In this document: one piece after another, positions 35,621-44,085 of the stretch
How the letters are laid out: every line of letters starts with the position of its first letter
Position numbering within the stretch: position 1 is the first letter of the stretch
Translations under genes and position numbers: made by a program
NCBI GenBank assembly: GCA_964640725.1
Contig: CAZXIJ010000007.1
Location: 62,001 to 126,000 of the forward strand
Origin: CALHVX01 sp964640725
GTDB lineage: Bacteria > Pseudomonadota > Gammaproteobacteria > Pseudomonadales > Azotimanducaceae
Direction of reading: 5' to 3'
DNA: 64,000 bases
Notes under the pieces: model-generated
Told to the model about the DNA's origin: nothing
The model's database searches: none
Seen by the model: the letters and a program-made list of their open reading frames with translations, nothing else

Positions 35621-37663
35621 GTGGACTTTTTCAAGGCGCAGGATCAGGCACGCAAAAAGACCGGCCGCCTGGTGCTGCTGTTCGGGGCCGCGGTCGTCAC
35701 CCTGGTGCTGTTGACCAACGCGCTGGTGGCGGTCGTCGTGATGCTGACGACCCAGACCTCGGTCACCCTGTATGAGGGCATCGGCAGCACCCTGGCGACC
35801 ATCCCGATCCACGTTTGGCTGAGCGTCACGGTCGGCGTTGTCGCCACCATCGCCATCGCCTGCGGCTTTAAGTACCTGCGGCTGCGAGATGGCGGCAAAG
35901 CCATCGCCGAGGCCCTCGGCGGCAGCCCGATCCCGGGCACCACCGGCGACCGCAAGCAGCGCCGGCTGCTGAACGTGGTGGAAGAGATGGCCATTGCCTC
36001 GGGCCTGCCGGTCCCGCCCGTCTACCTGATTCCGGAACAGAGCATCAACGCCTTCGCCGCCGGCTTCGGGCCGGACGATGCCGTGCTCGGCTTTAACCAG
36101 GGCACCCTCGACCAGCTCAACCGCGAAGAGCTGCAGGGCGTGGTCGCCCACGAGTTCAGCCACCTGCTGAACGGCGACACCCGCATCAACCTGCGTCTGA
36201 TCGCGTTGCTGCACGGCATCCTGTTCCTGGGGCTGGTGGGGCGCATCCTGCTCCGGGGCAGCAGCCGCCGGGGCGGCGGGCGCAGCAGCGGCAGCAGCAA
36301 CGGCGGCGGCGCGATTCTGGCCCTGGGCGGCGGCCTGATGCTGATCGGCTACGGCGGCACTTTCTTCGGCAACCTGATCAAGGCTGCGGTCAGCCGCCAG
36401 CGGGAGTACCTCGCAGACAGCTCCGCGGTGCAGTTCACCCGGAACCCGCCAGGCATTGCCAACGCGCTCAAAAAGATCGGCGGCTTGCCTGCGGGCGCCC
36501 TCATGACCCACCCGCAAGCGGCGGAAGCCAGCCATATGCTGTTCGGCCAGGGGGTCACGCACTTCCTGGGCAGCATCATGGCGACCCACCCGCCGTTACC
36601 GGACCGGATTCGCGCGCTGGAGCCGGGCTGGGACGGCGCGTTCACCGCGCCGGGCACGGACCGCACGCGAAGCGAACCGCCCGAGCCGCGGCGCGCCGAT
36701 GGCTATCGCAACCTCGCCGATCCTGCGTCATCTGCGGGAGCAGCCGACGACGCACTGGAGATCGTGTCCAGCATGGCCGCCGCGGCCGATGCAGAGTTCG
36801 ATGTGGTAGAGCGCGCGGTCGCCGCCACGCCGGAACTCATCGGCAACCCGGACGACGATGCCCAGCTCGCTGCCCAGGCCGTGCTGGCCACCACCGCAAC
36901 GGCTCTGCGGCAGGCAGCTCGGGATCCCGTCGACGCGCGGGCGATGGTGTTCGCCATGTTGCTCGCCAGCGACCCGGGCGTCCGGGAAACCCAGCGCGCG
37001 CTCGTCGAGCAGGCCTTCAGCCCCGCCCTGGCCCGGCGCACTGCCCGGATTGAACGGCTGCTGCGCGACGAAGATCACCTGCACCGCCTGTCCCTTGCCC
37101 AGGCCGCGGTGCCGGCGCTCAAGGAAGGCTCGCGCCAGCAGTTCCTGACGCTGATGGAAACCGCCATCAGCCTGATCAAGGCAGATAGCCGCGTCGAGCT
37201 GTTCGAATGGGTGCTGTACCGCGTGCTGATCAAGGAGCTGCGCCCGCATTTCGAGTCGCCGCGCCGACCGCGAGCCCGCTACGATCGGGTGGAGCAGGTT
37301 CGAAAGCCGTGCATCGAACTGCTCTCGGCGCTCGCCAGCGTCGGCAACCGAATGCCTGGCGCCCAGAAGCTCGCCTTCAATGCTGGCATGGCGCTGTTGC
37401 CGTTCAGCGGCGCCATGGTGATCAGCCCGGACCCGGGCTACAGCCGGCTGAGCGAGGCCATCGGTCAGCTCCGCAGCCTGTCGCCGCTGGCGAAACCCAA
37501 ACTGCTCAAAGCCTGCGCAACAGTCGCCCTGTCTGACGAGCTGGTCACCGTCGACGAGGGCGCGCTGCTGCAAGGCGTATCGACGCTGCTCGACTGCCCG
37601 CTCCCGCCCGCCATCTATCGCGCCCTCAACGTGCGGGCGGCGGATGATCTAAACTCCGCCTGA
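35621..37663 (+). CDS. M48-family zinc metalloprotease with long C-terminal extension
   Basis: A 680-residue protein starting with GTG, 20 bases after lemA. Two membrane helices (about 16-40 and 63-85) come first. HEFSH (His177, Glu178, His181) is the zinc-binding site and Glu262 in QREYLADSSA the third ligand, as in HtpX/Ste24. FAAGFGPDDAVLGFNQG is also conserved. HtpX is ~290 residues; the extra ~330 residues include a helical part (LPALKEGSRQQFLTLMETAI-type) that resembles TerB-like domains. Its role is probably membrane protein quality control with LemA. Confidence 0.9.
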   Translation: MDFFKAQDQARKKTGRLVLLFGAAVVTLVLLTNALVAVVVMLTTQTSVTLYEGIGSTLATIPIHVWLSVTVGVVATIAIACGFKYLRLRDGGKAIAEALGGSPIPGTTGDRKQRRLLNVVEEMAIASGLPVPPVYLIPEQSINAFAAGFGPDDAVLGFNQGTLDQLNREELQGVVAHEFSHLLNGDTRINLRLIALLHGILFLGLVGRILLRGSSRRGGGRSSGSSNGGGAILALGGGLMLIGYGGTFFGNLIKAAVSRQREYLADSSAVQFTRNPPGIANALKKIGGLPAGALMTHPQAAEASHMLFGQGVTHFLGSIMATHPPLPDRIRALEPGWDGAFTAPGTDRTRSEPPEPRRADGYRNLADPASSAGAADDALEIVSSMAAAADAEFDVVERAVAATPELIGNPDDDAQLAAQAVLATTATALRQAARDPVDARAMVFAMLLASDPGVRETQRALVEQAFSPALARRTARIERLLRDEDHLHRLSLAQAAVPALKEGSRQQFLTLMETAISLIKADSRVELFEWVLYRVLIKELRPHFESPRRPRARYDRVEQVRKPCIELLSALASVGNRMPGAQKLAFNAGMALLPFSGAMVISPDPGYSRLSEAIGQLRSLSPLAKPKLLKACATVALSDELVTVDEGALLQGVSTLLDCPLPPAIYRALNVRAADDLNSA

Positions 37664-37720
37664 ACGCTCTGCCTGCTGAGCAAACCCTGGGCTTCAGGCC
37701 CGCCAGGATATCGATAGAGG

Positions 37721-39253
37721 ATGGTTGCGAACTCCGCTGCGAGCCCCGCAAATGTGGCCCAGAGCTATGCCGCGCTCGACCTTGGGTCTAACAGCTTTCA
37801 CCTGATCGTCGCGCAGTACAGCGGCGAGCGCCTGCAGGTCGTCGACAAGCTGAAGGAGATGGTCCGCCTCGCGGCTGGCCTCGACAGCAAAGGCAAGCTG
37901 AGCGACGAGGTCATGACCCGCGCGCTCAAGTGCCTGGAGCGCTTTGGCCAGCGCCTGCGCCATCTGGCCCCGGGCAACGTCCGGGTCGTGGGCACGAACA
38001 CCCTGCGCCGCGCCAAGAACAGCGAGGCCTTTATCGAGCGGGCCGAAGCGGCCCTCGGCCACAAGATCGAGATCATCGCCGGGGCCGAAGAGGCGCGGCT
38101 GATCTATGTGGGCGTGGCCAACGATCTGGACGACGGCACGGAGCGCCGGCTGGTCGTCGACATCGGCGGCGGCAGCACGGAGCTGATCATCGGTCGGCGC
38201 TTTGAGGCTGAGCAGGTGGAGAGCCTGCATATGGGTTGCGTCAGCTCGTCGGCAGCGCACTTTGGCGACGGCGCCCTGACCCGCCGGCATTTCGATCACG
38301 CCATCGAGCGGGCTCAGCAAGAACTCGAACCCATTGAGCAGAGCTACCAGGACGCCGATTGGGAATCGGCGATTGGCGCGTCAGGCACGATTCTCGCCGC
38401 CCGGCAGGTCGCGACAGCCCTGGCCGATCGGAACGTGCAACCGGCCGACGCGATCCACTTGAGCGACCTCGAAACCATCGTCGAGCAGATGATCGAGGCG
38501 GGCAGCATCGACAACCTGAAACTCAGCGGCCTGTCTTCCGAGCGCGTGCCGGTGTTTCCGGGCGGCGTGGCGATCCTGCTGGCGATCATGCGCTCCCTGC
38601 AGGTGCAGTACTTCAACACATCCCAGGGCGCCCTGCGGGAGGGATTGCTGCACGACCTGCTGGGCCGCGCCCAGAATCAGGACATCCGGGATCGCACCGT
38701 GTCAGACCTCGCGCGTCGCTATCATGTGGACGAGGCTCACGCGCGCGCGGTGCGGGAGCAAGCCATTGCGCTGCACGCCCAGGTTGCCGGCAGCTGGTCG
38801 CTGACCGATAGCGAGCACCAGCGAATTCTGGCCTGGGCGGCACAGCTGCACGAGGTGGGGATGGACATTGCCCACAGCCAGTATCACAAGCACGGCGGTT
38901 ACCTGCTGCAGCACATGGAGATGCCGGGCTTTTCCAACCAGGACCAGCGTTCCGTGGCCGTGCTGGTGCGCGCGCATCGGCGCAAGCTGCCCCGGGACGA
39001 GTTTCGCGATCTGGGCGACAGCGCCGCGACCTTAAGTCGCCTGGCCATCATCCTGCGCCTGGCCGTGGTCCTGCACCGCGCCCGGGCGGGCACCTCTCTG
39101 CCCCATGTCGCGCTCAAGGCCGACGACGACAAGCTGACATTGACGCTGCCGTCGGACTGGCTGCAGAACCACCCCCTGACCCGGCTGGACCTGAAGCAGG
39201 AACAGAGCTACCTGCAGGCCTTCAACGTGGCGCTCAACCTGAAGGAAGGCTAG
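37721..39253 (+). CDS. ppx: Exopolyphosphatase, Ppx/GppA family
   Basis: A 510-residue enzyme of the ASKHA phosphatase fold. AALDLGSNSFHLIVAQ is phosphate motif 1, RVVGTNTLRRAKN and AGAEEARLIYVGV follow, and VVDIGGGSTELIIG is motif 2. The C-terminal HD-type helical domain carries LAWAAQLHEVGMDIAHSQYH. It releases phosphate from polyphosphate ends and may also act on pppGpp. It converges on ppk1, its biosynthetic opposite, with an inverted repeat over both stop codons. Confidence 0.95.
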   Translation: MVANSAASPANVAQSYAALDLGSNSFHLIVAQYSGERLQVVDKLKEMVRLAAGLDSKGKLSDEVMTRALKCLERFGQRLRHLAPGNVRVVGTNTLRRAKNSEAFIERAEAALGHKIEIIAGAEEARLIYVGVANDLDDGTERRLVVDIGGGSTELIIGRRFEAEQVESLHMGCVSSSAAHFGDGALTRRHFDHAIERAQQELEPIEQSYQDADWESAIGASGTILAARQVATALADRNVQPADAIHLSDLETIVEQMIEAGSIDNLKLSGLSSERVPVFPGGVAILLAIMRSLQVQYFNTSQGALREGLLHDLLGRAQNQDIRDRTVSDLARRYHVDEAHARAVREQAIALHAQVAGSWSLTDSEHQRILAWAAQLHEVGMDIAHSQYHKHGGYLLQHMEMPGFSNQDQRSVAVLVRAHRRKLPRDEFRDLGDSAATLSRLAIILRLAVVLHRARAGTSLPHVALKADDDKLTLTLPSDWLQNHPLTRLDLKQEQSYLQAFNVALNLKEG

Positions 39254-39285
39254 CAGCACGCATAGCCCGCCCTGGCGTGCTGCTA
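39251..39285. terminator. Inverted repeat spanning both stop codons of ppx and ppk1
   Basis: TAGCAGCACGC (39251-39261) and GCGTGCTGCTA (39275-39285) are perfect 11-bp arms around a 13-base loop. The left arm starts with the ppx TAG and the right arm ends with the ppk1 stop. It is a probable bidirectional terminator or mRNA-end hairpin. Confidence 0.65.
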
Positions 39286-41385
39286 ACTGAAGCTGCCGTC
39301 ATCGGCGAGCGCCGCCAGCAGGCGCTCCTGGGCAACGCGCCGGCGCTGCTTGCCGGGCGTCAAGCGCCGATAGCTGCCATCGCTTTGCAAGGTCCAGGCC
39401 TGAGCGTTGTCCTGCAGGTAGAAATCGAACTCTTCCATCACGCGGATACGCAGCGCCGGGTCCTGCAAGGGAAAACAGGTCTCGACGCGGTTAAAGAAGT
39501 TGCGCCCCATCCAGTCCGCGCTCGACAGGTAGACCTTCGTATCGCCGCCGTTGGCAAAGGCGAACACTCGCGTGTGCTCGAGAAAGCGCCCGACCACGGA
39601 GCGCACACGAATCGTGTCGCTGATGCCCTTGATGCCCGGCCGCAGGGCGCAGATACCGCGCACCACCAGGTCCACCCGGACGCCCGCCTGCGAGGCGCGG
39701 TACAGGGCCTGAATAATCAGCGGCTCGACCAGCGAGTTCATCTTCGCCTTGATCCAGGCAGGCTTGCCGGCGCCGTGCCCGGCGATCTCGGCATCGATGT
39801 GTTCGATCATCGACTTGTGCAGCGTGAAGGGCGACTGCAGCATGCGTCGGAGCCGCTTGGCCCGCCCCATGGTGGTGAGCTGTTGAAAGACTTCCTGCAC
39901 GTCTTCGCCCAGGCTCGGCTCGCAGCTGAACAGCCCGTAGTCGGTGTACAGCCGGGCGGTGCGGGCGTGGTAATTGCCGGTGCCCAGATGCACGTAGCGC
40001 CGCAGGCTCCGGCCCTCCCGGCGCACCACCATGCACATCTTGGCGTGGGTCTTGTGCCCGACGATGCCGTAAACAACCTGCGCTCCGGCGCCCTGAAGGT
40101 GGTTTGCAAGCTCGATGTTGGCCTCTTCGTCGAAGCGCGCCCGCAGCTCGATCACCACCAGCACTTCCTTGCCGTTCTGCGCCGCGCCGACGAGGGCCTC
40201 GACCACGGCCGAGTCGGTGCCCGTGCGATACAGCGTCTGGCGGATCGACAGCACGCTCTCATCGGCGGCGGCCTGGCGCAGAAAATCGATAAACGGCGCA
40301 AAAGTCTGAAAGGGATGGTGCAACAGCACATCGCCGGTGCGGATCGCCTCGAAAATTTCCGCCTTGGCGCGAAGGGACTCTGGAATGCCGGGAGAGAACG
40401 TCGGGTACTTCAGATCCGGGCGCTCGACCAGGTCCGGGATTGCTGACAGCCGGCTCAGATTGACCGGGCCGTCACAGCTGTACACGTCCTCCGGCCCCAG
40501 GCGAAACTGGGCCCGCAGAAAGGCCAGCAGGTCGTCAGGACAGTTCGCGCCGACCTCCAGCCGCACGGCATCGCCGTAGTGCCGGGACGACAGCTCGCCT
40601 TCCAGCGCGCGCAGCAGATCGTCCACCTCTTCTTCGTCCACGTACAGGTCACTGTTGCGAGTGACGCGAAACTGGTAGCAACCGGTCACGGTCATGCCCC
40701 GGAACAGCTCGCCGATGTGGGCCGAAATGATGCGGGTGAGCAGCACAAAATCATGGGGACCCTGAGCCACGCTCTCGGGCAGCTGTACCACCCGGGGCAG
40801 AGACCGGGGCGCCTGCAGCACCGCCTTGCCGCTCTGACGGCCAAAGGCATCTTCGCCTTCCAGGGTCACAATAAACTGCAGATTCTTGTTGAGCGTTTGC
40901 GGAAACGGGTGCGCAGGATCAAGGCCGATGGGGTTCAGGATCGGCGTCAGCTCGCGATTGAAGTAGCGCTTGATCCACTGTTCCTGCCGCTCGTTCCAGT
41001 CGGGCTCGCGCAGCAGGCGAATGCCATGCAGATCGAGCGCCGGCAGCAGCTGATTCGTGTAGGTGTCGTAGAGCTCGTCCGCCAGGCTGTGCGCGGTCTC
41101 GGAGATCTGTCGCAGCTGCTCCGACGGCGACAGGTTGTCGGGGCCGCGCTGTTGAGAGCCGTAGACTTCCTGCTGTTTGAGCCCAGCCACGCGGATCTCG
41201 AAGAACTCGTCGAGCACGGAGCTGGCAATGCACGCGAAGCGCAATCGCTCCAGCAGCGGGACCTCTTCGTCCTGAGCCTGGGCCAGCACGCGCCGGTGAA
41301 ACTGCAGCAAGGACAGTTCCCGGTTGATGAACAAAGAAGCGTGCGTCAGATCATTCGGGTCGGTCGGTACCATCTTGTCGATCAT
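39283..41385 (-). CDS. ppk1: Polyphosphate kinase 1
   Basis: A 700-residue enzyme, of normal length. NRELSLLQFHRRVLAQA starts the N domain, HHPFQTFAPFIDFLRQAA and IRQTLYRTGTDSAVVEAL the catalytic fold, and YVHLGTGNYHARTARLYTDY holds the phospho-His region. It makes polyphosphate from ATP at the membrane. Convergent with ppx, so synthesis and breakdown genes face each other, as against the ppk-ppx operon of E. coli. Divergent from cmoA with 47 bases between. Confidence 0.95.
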   Translation of the reverse strand: MIDKMVPTDPNDLTHASLFINRELSLLQFHRRVLAQAQDEEVPLLERLRFACIASSVLDEFFEIRVAGLKQQEVYGSQQRGPDNLSPSEQLRQISETAHSLADELYDTYTNQLLPALDLHGIRLLREPDWNERQEQWIKRYFNRELTPILNPIGLDPAHPFPQTLNKNLQFIVTLEGEDAFGRQSGKAVLQAPRSLPRVVQLPESVAQGPHDFVLLTRIISAHIGELFRGMTVTGCYQFRVTRNSDLYVDEEEVDDLLRALEGELSSRHYGDAVRLEVGANCPDDLLAFLRAQFRLGPEDVYSCDGPVNLSRLSAIPDLVERPDLKYPTFSPGIPESLRAKAEIFEAIRTGDVLLHHPFQTFAPFIDFLRQAAADESVLSIRQTLYRTGTDSAVVEALVGAAQNGKEVLVVIELRARFDEEANIELANHLQGAGAQVVYGIVGHKTHAKMCMVVRREGRSLRRYVHLGTGNYHARTARLYTDYGLFSCEPSLGEDVQEVFQQLTTMGRAKRLRRMLQSPFTLHKSMIEHIDAEIAGHGAGKPAWIKAKMNSLVEPLIIQALYRASQAGVRVDLVVRGICALRPGIKGISDTIRVRSVVGRFLEHTRVFAFANGGDTKVYLSSADWMGRNFFNRVETCFPLQDPALRIRVMEEFDFYLQDNAQAWTLQSDGSYRRLTPGKQRRRVAQERLLAALADDGSFS

Positions 41386-41432
41386 CGCCGTAACCTAGCA
41401 CAGTAGCCAGAGCAGATGACGGAATCGTTGCG

Positions 41433-42197
41433 TTGACGTCCAGTGACTTGCCGCCCGATGATCGGGCCGCCCCCAAACCTCAGGGATCGGCAGACCAACT
41501 GTTTGCCCGACCGCAACCGCACCTGGTGGATTTTCAGTTCAACCAGGCCGTGGTCGACGTGTTTCCGGACATGATCCGGCGCAGCGTGCCGGGCTACGAA
41601 ACCGTGTTGCCGATCAGCGGCATGATTGCCGCTGCGGCTTTGCCGGCCGGCGGCCGGCTCTACGACCTTGGCTGCTCTCAGGGCGCATCGACGGCAGCGG
41701 TCCTGGCGCGGCTGGACGACCGCGAGTGCACCATTGTCGGCGTCGACAGCTCTGCGCCGATGCTCGAGTCCGCGCGGTCGCTGATTGCCGATCCGCGCGT
41801 GCAGTTTAAGCAGGCAGAGCTGGAGTCCCTGCCCTTCGAGCGCGCCGACGTGGTGCTGCTCAACTACGTGCTGCAGTTTCTGGCCCCAGACGACCGGCTG
41901 GATCTGCTCAAACGGATTCGCGCTGCGCTGCGTCCCGACGGCCTGCTGTTGCTGACAGAAAAGATTCACCTGGACGACGCCGAGCGCGATGCCGCCTTCG
42001 ATGCGCTGCACCTGGATTTCAAACGCGCCAACGGCTACAGCGAGCTGGAGGTCTCGGGCAAGCGCAATGCCCTCGAGCGTGTGATGCGCATTGACCGGGA
42101 GGCCATACACCGGGAACGGCTGCGCGCAGCCGGCTTCGCGACAACCGACCTGTGGTTCCGATGCCTGAACTGGGCATCTTTCATCGTCCGTCCCTGA
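41433..42197 (+). CDS. cmoA: Carboxy-S-adenosyl-L-methionine synthase
   Basis: A 254-residue SAM-dependent enzyme, apparently starting with TTG. FQFNQAVVDVFPDMIRRSVP is a CmoA hallmark, RLYDLGCSQGASTAAVL is the SAM site and LNYVLQFLAP and LTEKIHL are typical. It makes carboxy-SAM from SAM and prephenate. Its 3' end overlaps cmoB by 37 bases, so the pair is coupled. Confidence 0.93.
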   Translation: MTSSDLPPDDRAAPKPQGSADQLFARPQPHLVDFQFNQAVVDVFPDMIRRSVPGYETVLPISGMIAAAALPAGGRLYDLGCSQGASTAAVLARLDDRECTIVGVDSSAPMLESARSLIADPRVQFKQAELESLPFERADVVLLNYVLQFLAPDDRLDLLKRIRAALRPDGLLLLTEKIHLDDAERDAAFDALHLDFKRANGYSELEVSGKRNALERVMRIDREAIHRERLRAAGFATTDLWFRCLNWASFIVRP

Positions 42198-43189
42198 CGG
42201 CGACCGGTACCGCTCTGGCGGACGCCCTGGCCGCTGGCACGGTACCGGTTCCGCCTGACCTGCAGGCGGTGCTGGTCGATAGCCTGGCGCAGCTCGCAGC
42301 CAACCGGCACGGCGACCACCGCCGCTGGGCCGAAGCGGTTGCAGCGCTGCCCAGGGGCGATGCCAGCGCACCGGCCCTGATCCCCGGGCCCACGGTGTCC
42401 TTGCCGGGCTCCCTCGACCCGGCAGCGCAAGCCGCCGCCGCGGAGCTGCTGGACGCGCTGCACCCCTGGCGCAAAGGCCCCTTCCGCTATGCCGGCGTCG
42501 AGATCGACACGGAATGGCGCTCGGACTGGAAATGGGCGCGGATCGACGCCGAGCTGCGACAGCTGATGGGCGAACAGGCCGCACCCAGAGTCCTGGATGT
42601 GGGCTGCGGCAACGGCTACTTCGGCTGGCGCCTGCTCGACGCCGGCGCGCACTGCGTGGTCGGGATCGATCCGACGCTGCTGTTCTGCATGCAACACCTG
42701 GCCATCAATCGCCGGGCCGCGAGCGATCGAAACTGGGTGCTGCCGCTCCGGCTGGAGGATTTGCCGAGCGGCGCCGCCGGCTGCTTCGACGGCGTGCTCA
42801 GCATGGGCGTGCTCTACCATCGTCGCGATGCCGCGGCTCACCTCGCCGAGCTTCGGGCACAGCTGGCACCGGGCGGCTGGCTGCTGCTGGAAACCCTGGT
42901 GGTCGCCGGGGCGACCATCTTCCCGGCGGCCAACAAGGGGCGCTATGCACGCATGCGCAATGTCTGGTGCGTTCCGAACGAGCACACCGTCGAAGAGTGG
43001 CTTCAGGAGGCGGGATTCTCAAACATTCGCTGCGCTCATGTCGGCGATACCAGCACCGATGAGCAGCGCTCAACCCCCTGGATGCGTTTCGAATCCCTGC
43101 GGGAAGCGCTCGACGCGAGCGACCCGGGCAGAACGATCGAGGGTTGGCCCAGACCGCGACGCGCGGTCTATCTTGCCCGGCGGCGCTAG
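42161..43189 (+). CDS. cmoB: tRNA U34 carboxymethyltransferase
   Basis: A 342-residue enzyme (ATG 42161; an in-frame GTG at 42152 is possible). FRYAGVEIDTEWRSDWKW and VLDVGCGNGYFGWRLLDAGA, then SMGVLYHRR and YARMRNVWCVPNE match CmoB closely. It uses the carboxy-SAM made by CmoA to finish 5-oxyacetyl uridine in the tRNA wobble position, widening codon reading. It shares CTAG with the convergent csrA. Confidence 0.94.
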   Translation: MPELGIFHRPSLTATGTALADALAAGTVPVPPDLQAVLVDSLAQLAANRHGDHRRWAEAVAALPRGDASAPALIPGPTVSLPGSLDPAAQAAAAELLDALHPWRKGPFRYAGVEIDTEWRSDWKWARIDAELRQLMGEQAAPRVLDVGCGNGYFGWRLLDAGAHCVVGIDPTLLFCMQHLAINRRAASDRNWVLPLRLEDLPSGAAGCFDGVLSMGVLYHRRDAAAHLAELRAQLAPGGWLLLETLVVAGATIFPAANKGRYARMRNVWCVPNEHTVEEWLQEAGFSNIRCAHVGDTSTDEQRSTPWMRFESLREALDASDPGRTIEGWPRPRRAVYLARRR

Positions 43190-43401
43190 CGGACCGGGTG
43201 CACCGCGGCGACCCGGCGCGATGCCTGCGCCTGCGCCTGCTCGTTGCTGATGCGTTCGTAAATCTCTTCACGATGCACCGGTACATCGCGCGGCGCTTCG
43301 ATTCCGATACGGGCCTGATTGCCGTTGATCGTGAGCAGCGTGACTTTGATATCGTGTCCGATGGCGATGGTCTCGCCCAGCTTTCGGGTCAATATGAGCA
43401 C
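43186..43401 (-). CDS. csrA: Carbon storage regulator CsrA
   Basis: A 71-residue RNA-binding protein starting with GTG. LILTRKLGETIAIG is the beta1 strand and loop with the RNA-binding Arg, and GIEAPRDVPVHREEIYERI the conserved beta5-helix. It binds GGA motifs in leaders and blocks or helps translation, controlling carbon flow and lifestyle changes. Its ~10-residue Arg/Ala tail is slightly longer than in E. coli. A minus-strand promoter may lie about 43520-43560 (GTGACA ... TAAACT), with low certainty. Confidence 0.95.
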   Translation of the reverse strand: MLILTRKLGETIAIGHDIKVTLLTINGNQARIGIEAPRDVPVHREEIYERISNEQAQAQASRRVAAVHPVR

Positions 43402-43710
43402 TTCGATTCACTTCTTCTGGCTGACGGCACGAGGCATCGCCTTGCTACAAGACGCAGCCGTTCGCCTTTGATCGATGCGGCCCGACGTGTTGCCAGACAA
43501 GCACCCCCTTGCTCCCGGGACGAGTTTAGTTCAGTTGACATAAACCTGTCACTCGATGAAATCGCTAGAAAACCATGCCACAAACAGACAGTTGTCGCCT
43601 ATAAAGAACAGGCGCGCGACAGCTATTCTGATCCGGTCACTTCCCGGCTTTCGCAGGCCCCCGACAACCGGCACGAAGCCGTTACCATAGGCACCGGAGG
43701 AGGCCTTTCG
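43402..43710. promoter_or_regulatory. Divergent intergenic region, csrA and HTH-membrane gene
   Basis: No gene is supported in these 309 bp. It probably holds promoters for both divergent genes. TTGACA occurs at 43535-43540 on the plus strand but lacks a good -10 box 17 bp on; TATAAA at 43600-43605 is a second candidate -10. GGA motifs, possible CsrA sites, occur in the ribosome site of the right-hand gene. Confidence 0.35.
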
Positions 43711-44085
43711 ATGTTCAATCTCATTTCTCTGTCGTTCCGGTTCCGGGGCAAGCAGAATCGGTTGCTCGACCTCTATGCCGCCTTTCAGGACGCCGCCGCG
43801 CCCGCCATGCATCCAACGCAGCTTGCCCGGGCCACCGGGATCTCCCTGGCCGAAGTCAGCCGGCGCCTGGACGCAACACCGGAACTGTTCGTCAAGCTGC
43901 CCCGCCGGCCCGACGGCATCACCCGCTACCGGTTAACCAGCGCGACAGCTGCGCGCAGCGAGGAAGAAGTCGTCGCGCTGATCCATTCCGGTGCGCGCCG
44001 GGAGAACTGGGTAGTCTACGCCCTGGGCACGATGATGCTGCTGATGTTCGTCGTGATCGTGGTGATGATCGGGCCCGCCCTGTGA
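43711..44085 (+). CDS. Small HTH-like protein with C-terminal membrane helix
   Basis: A 124-residue protein from ATG 43711 behind GGAGGAGG. HPTQLARATGISLAEVSRRL looks like a helix-turn-helix segment, RPDGITRYRLTSA a short wing-like strand region and WVVYALGTMMLLMFVVIVVMIGPAL a C-terminal membrane helix. A DNA-binding-type domain tethered to the membrane is unusual. It overlaps the acyl-CoA dehydrogenase by GTGA. No known family is recognised. Confidence 0.7.
   Translation: MFNLISLSFRFRGKQNRLLDLYAAFQDAAAPAMHPTQLARATGISLAEVSRRLDATPELFVKLPRRPDGITRYRLTSATAARSEEEVVALIHSGARRENWVVYALGTMMLLMFVVIVVMIGPAL

Noticed and set aside
43535..43563. TTGACA as a plus-strand promoter
   Set aside because: The -35 box is perfect but the hexamer 17 bp downstream (GAAATC) is a poor -10, so I did not list it as a promoter of its own.
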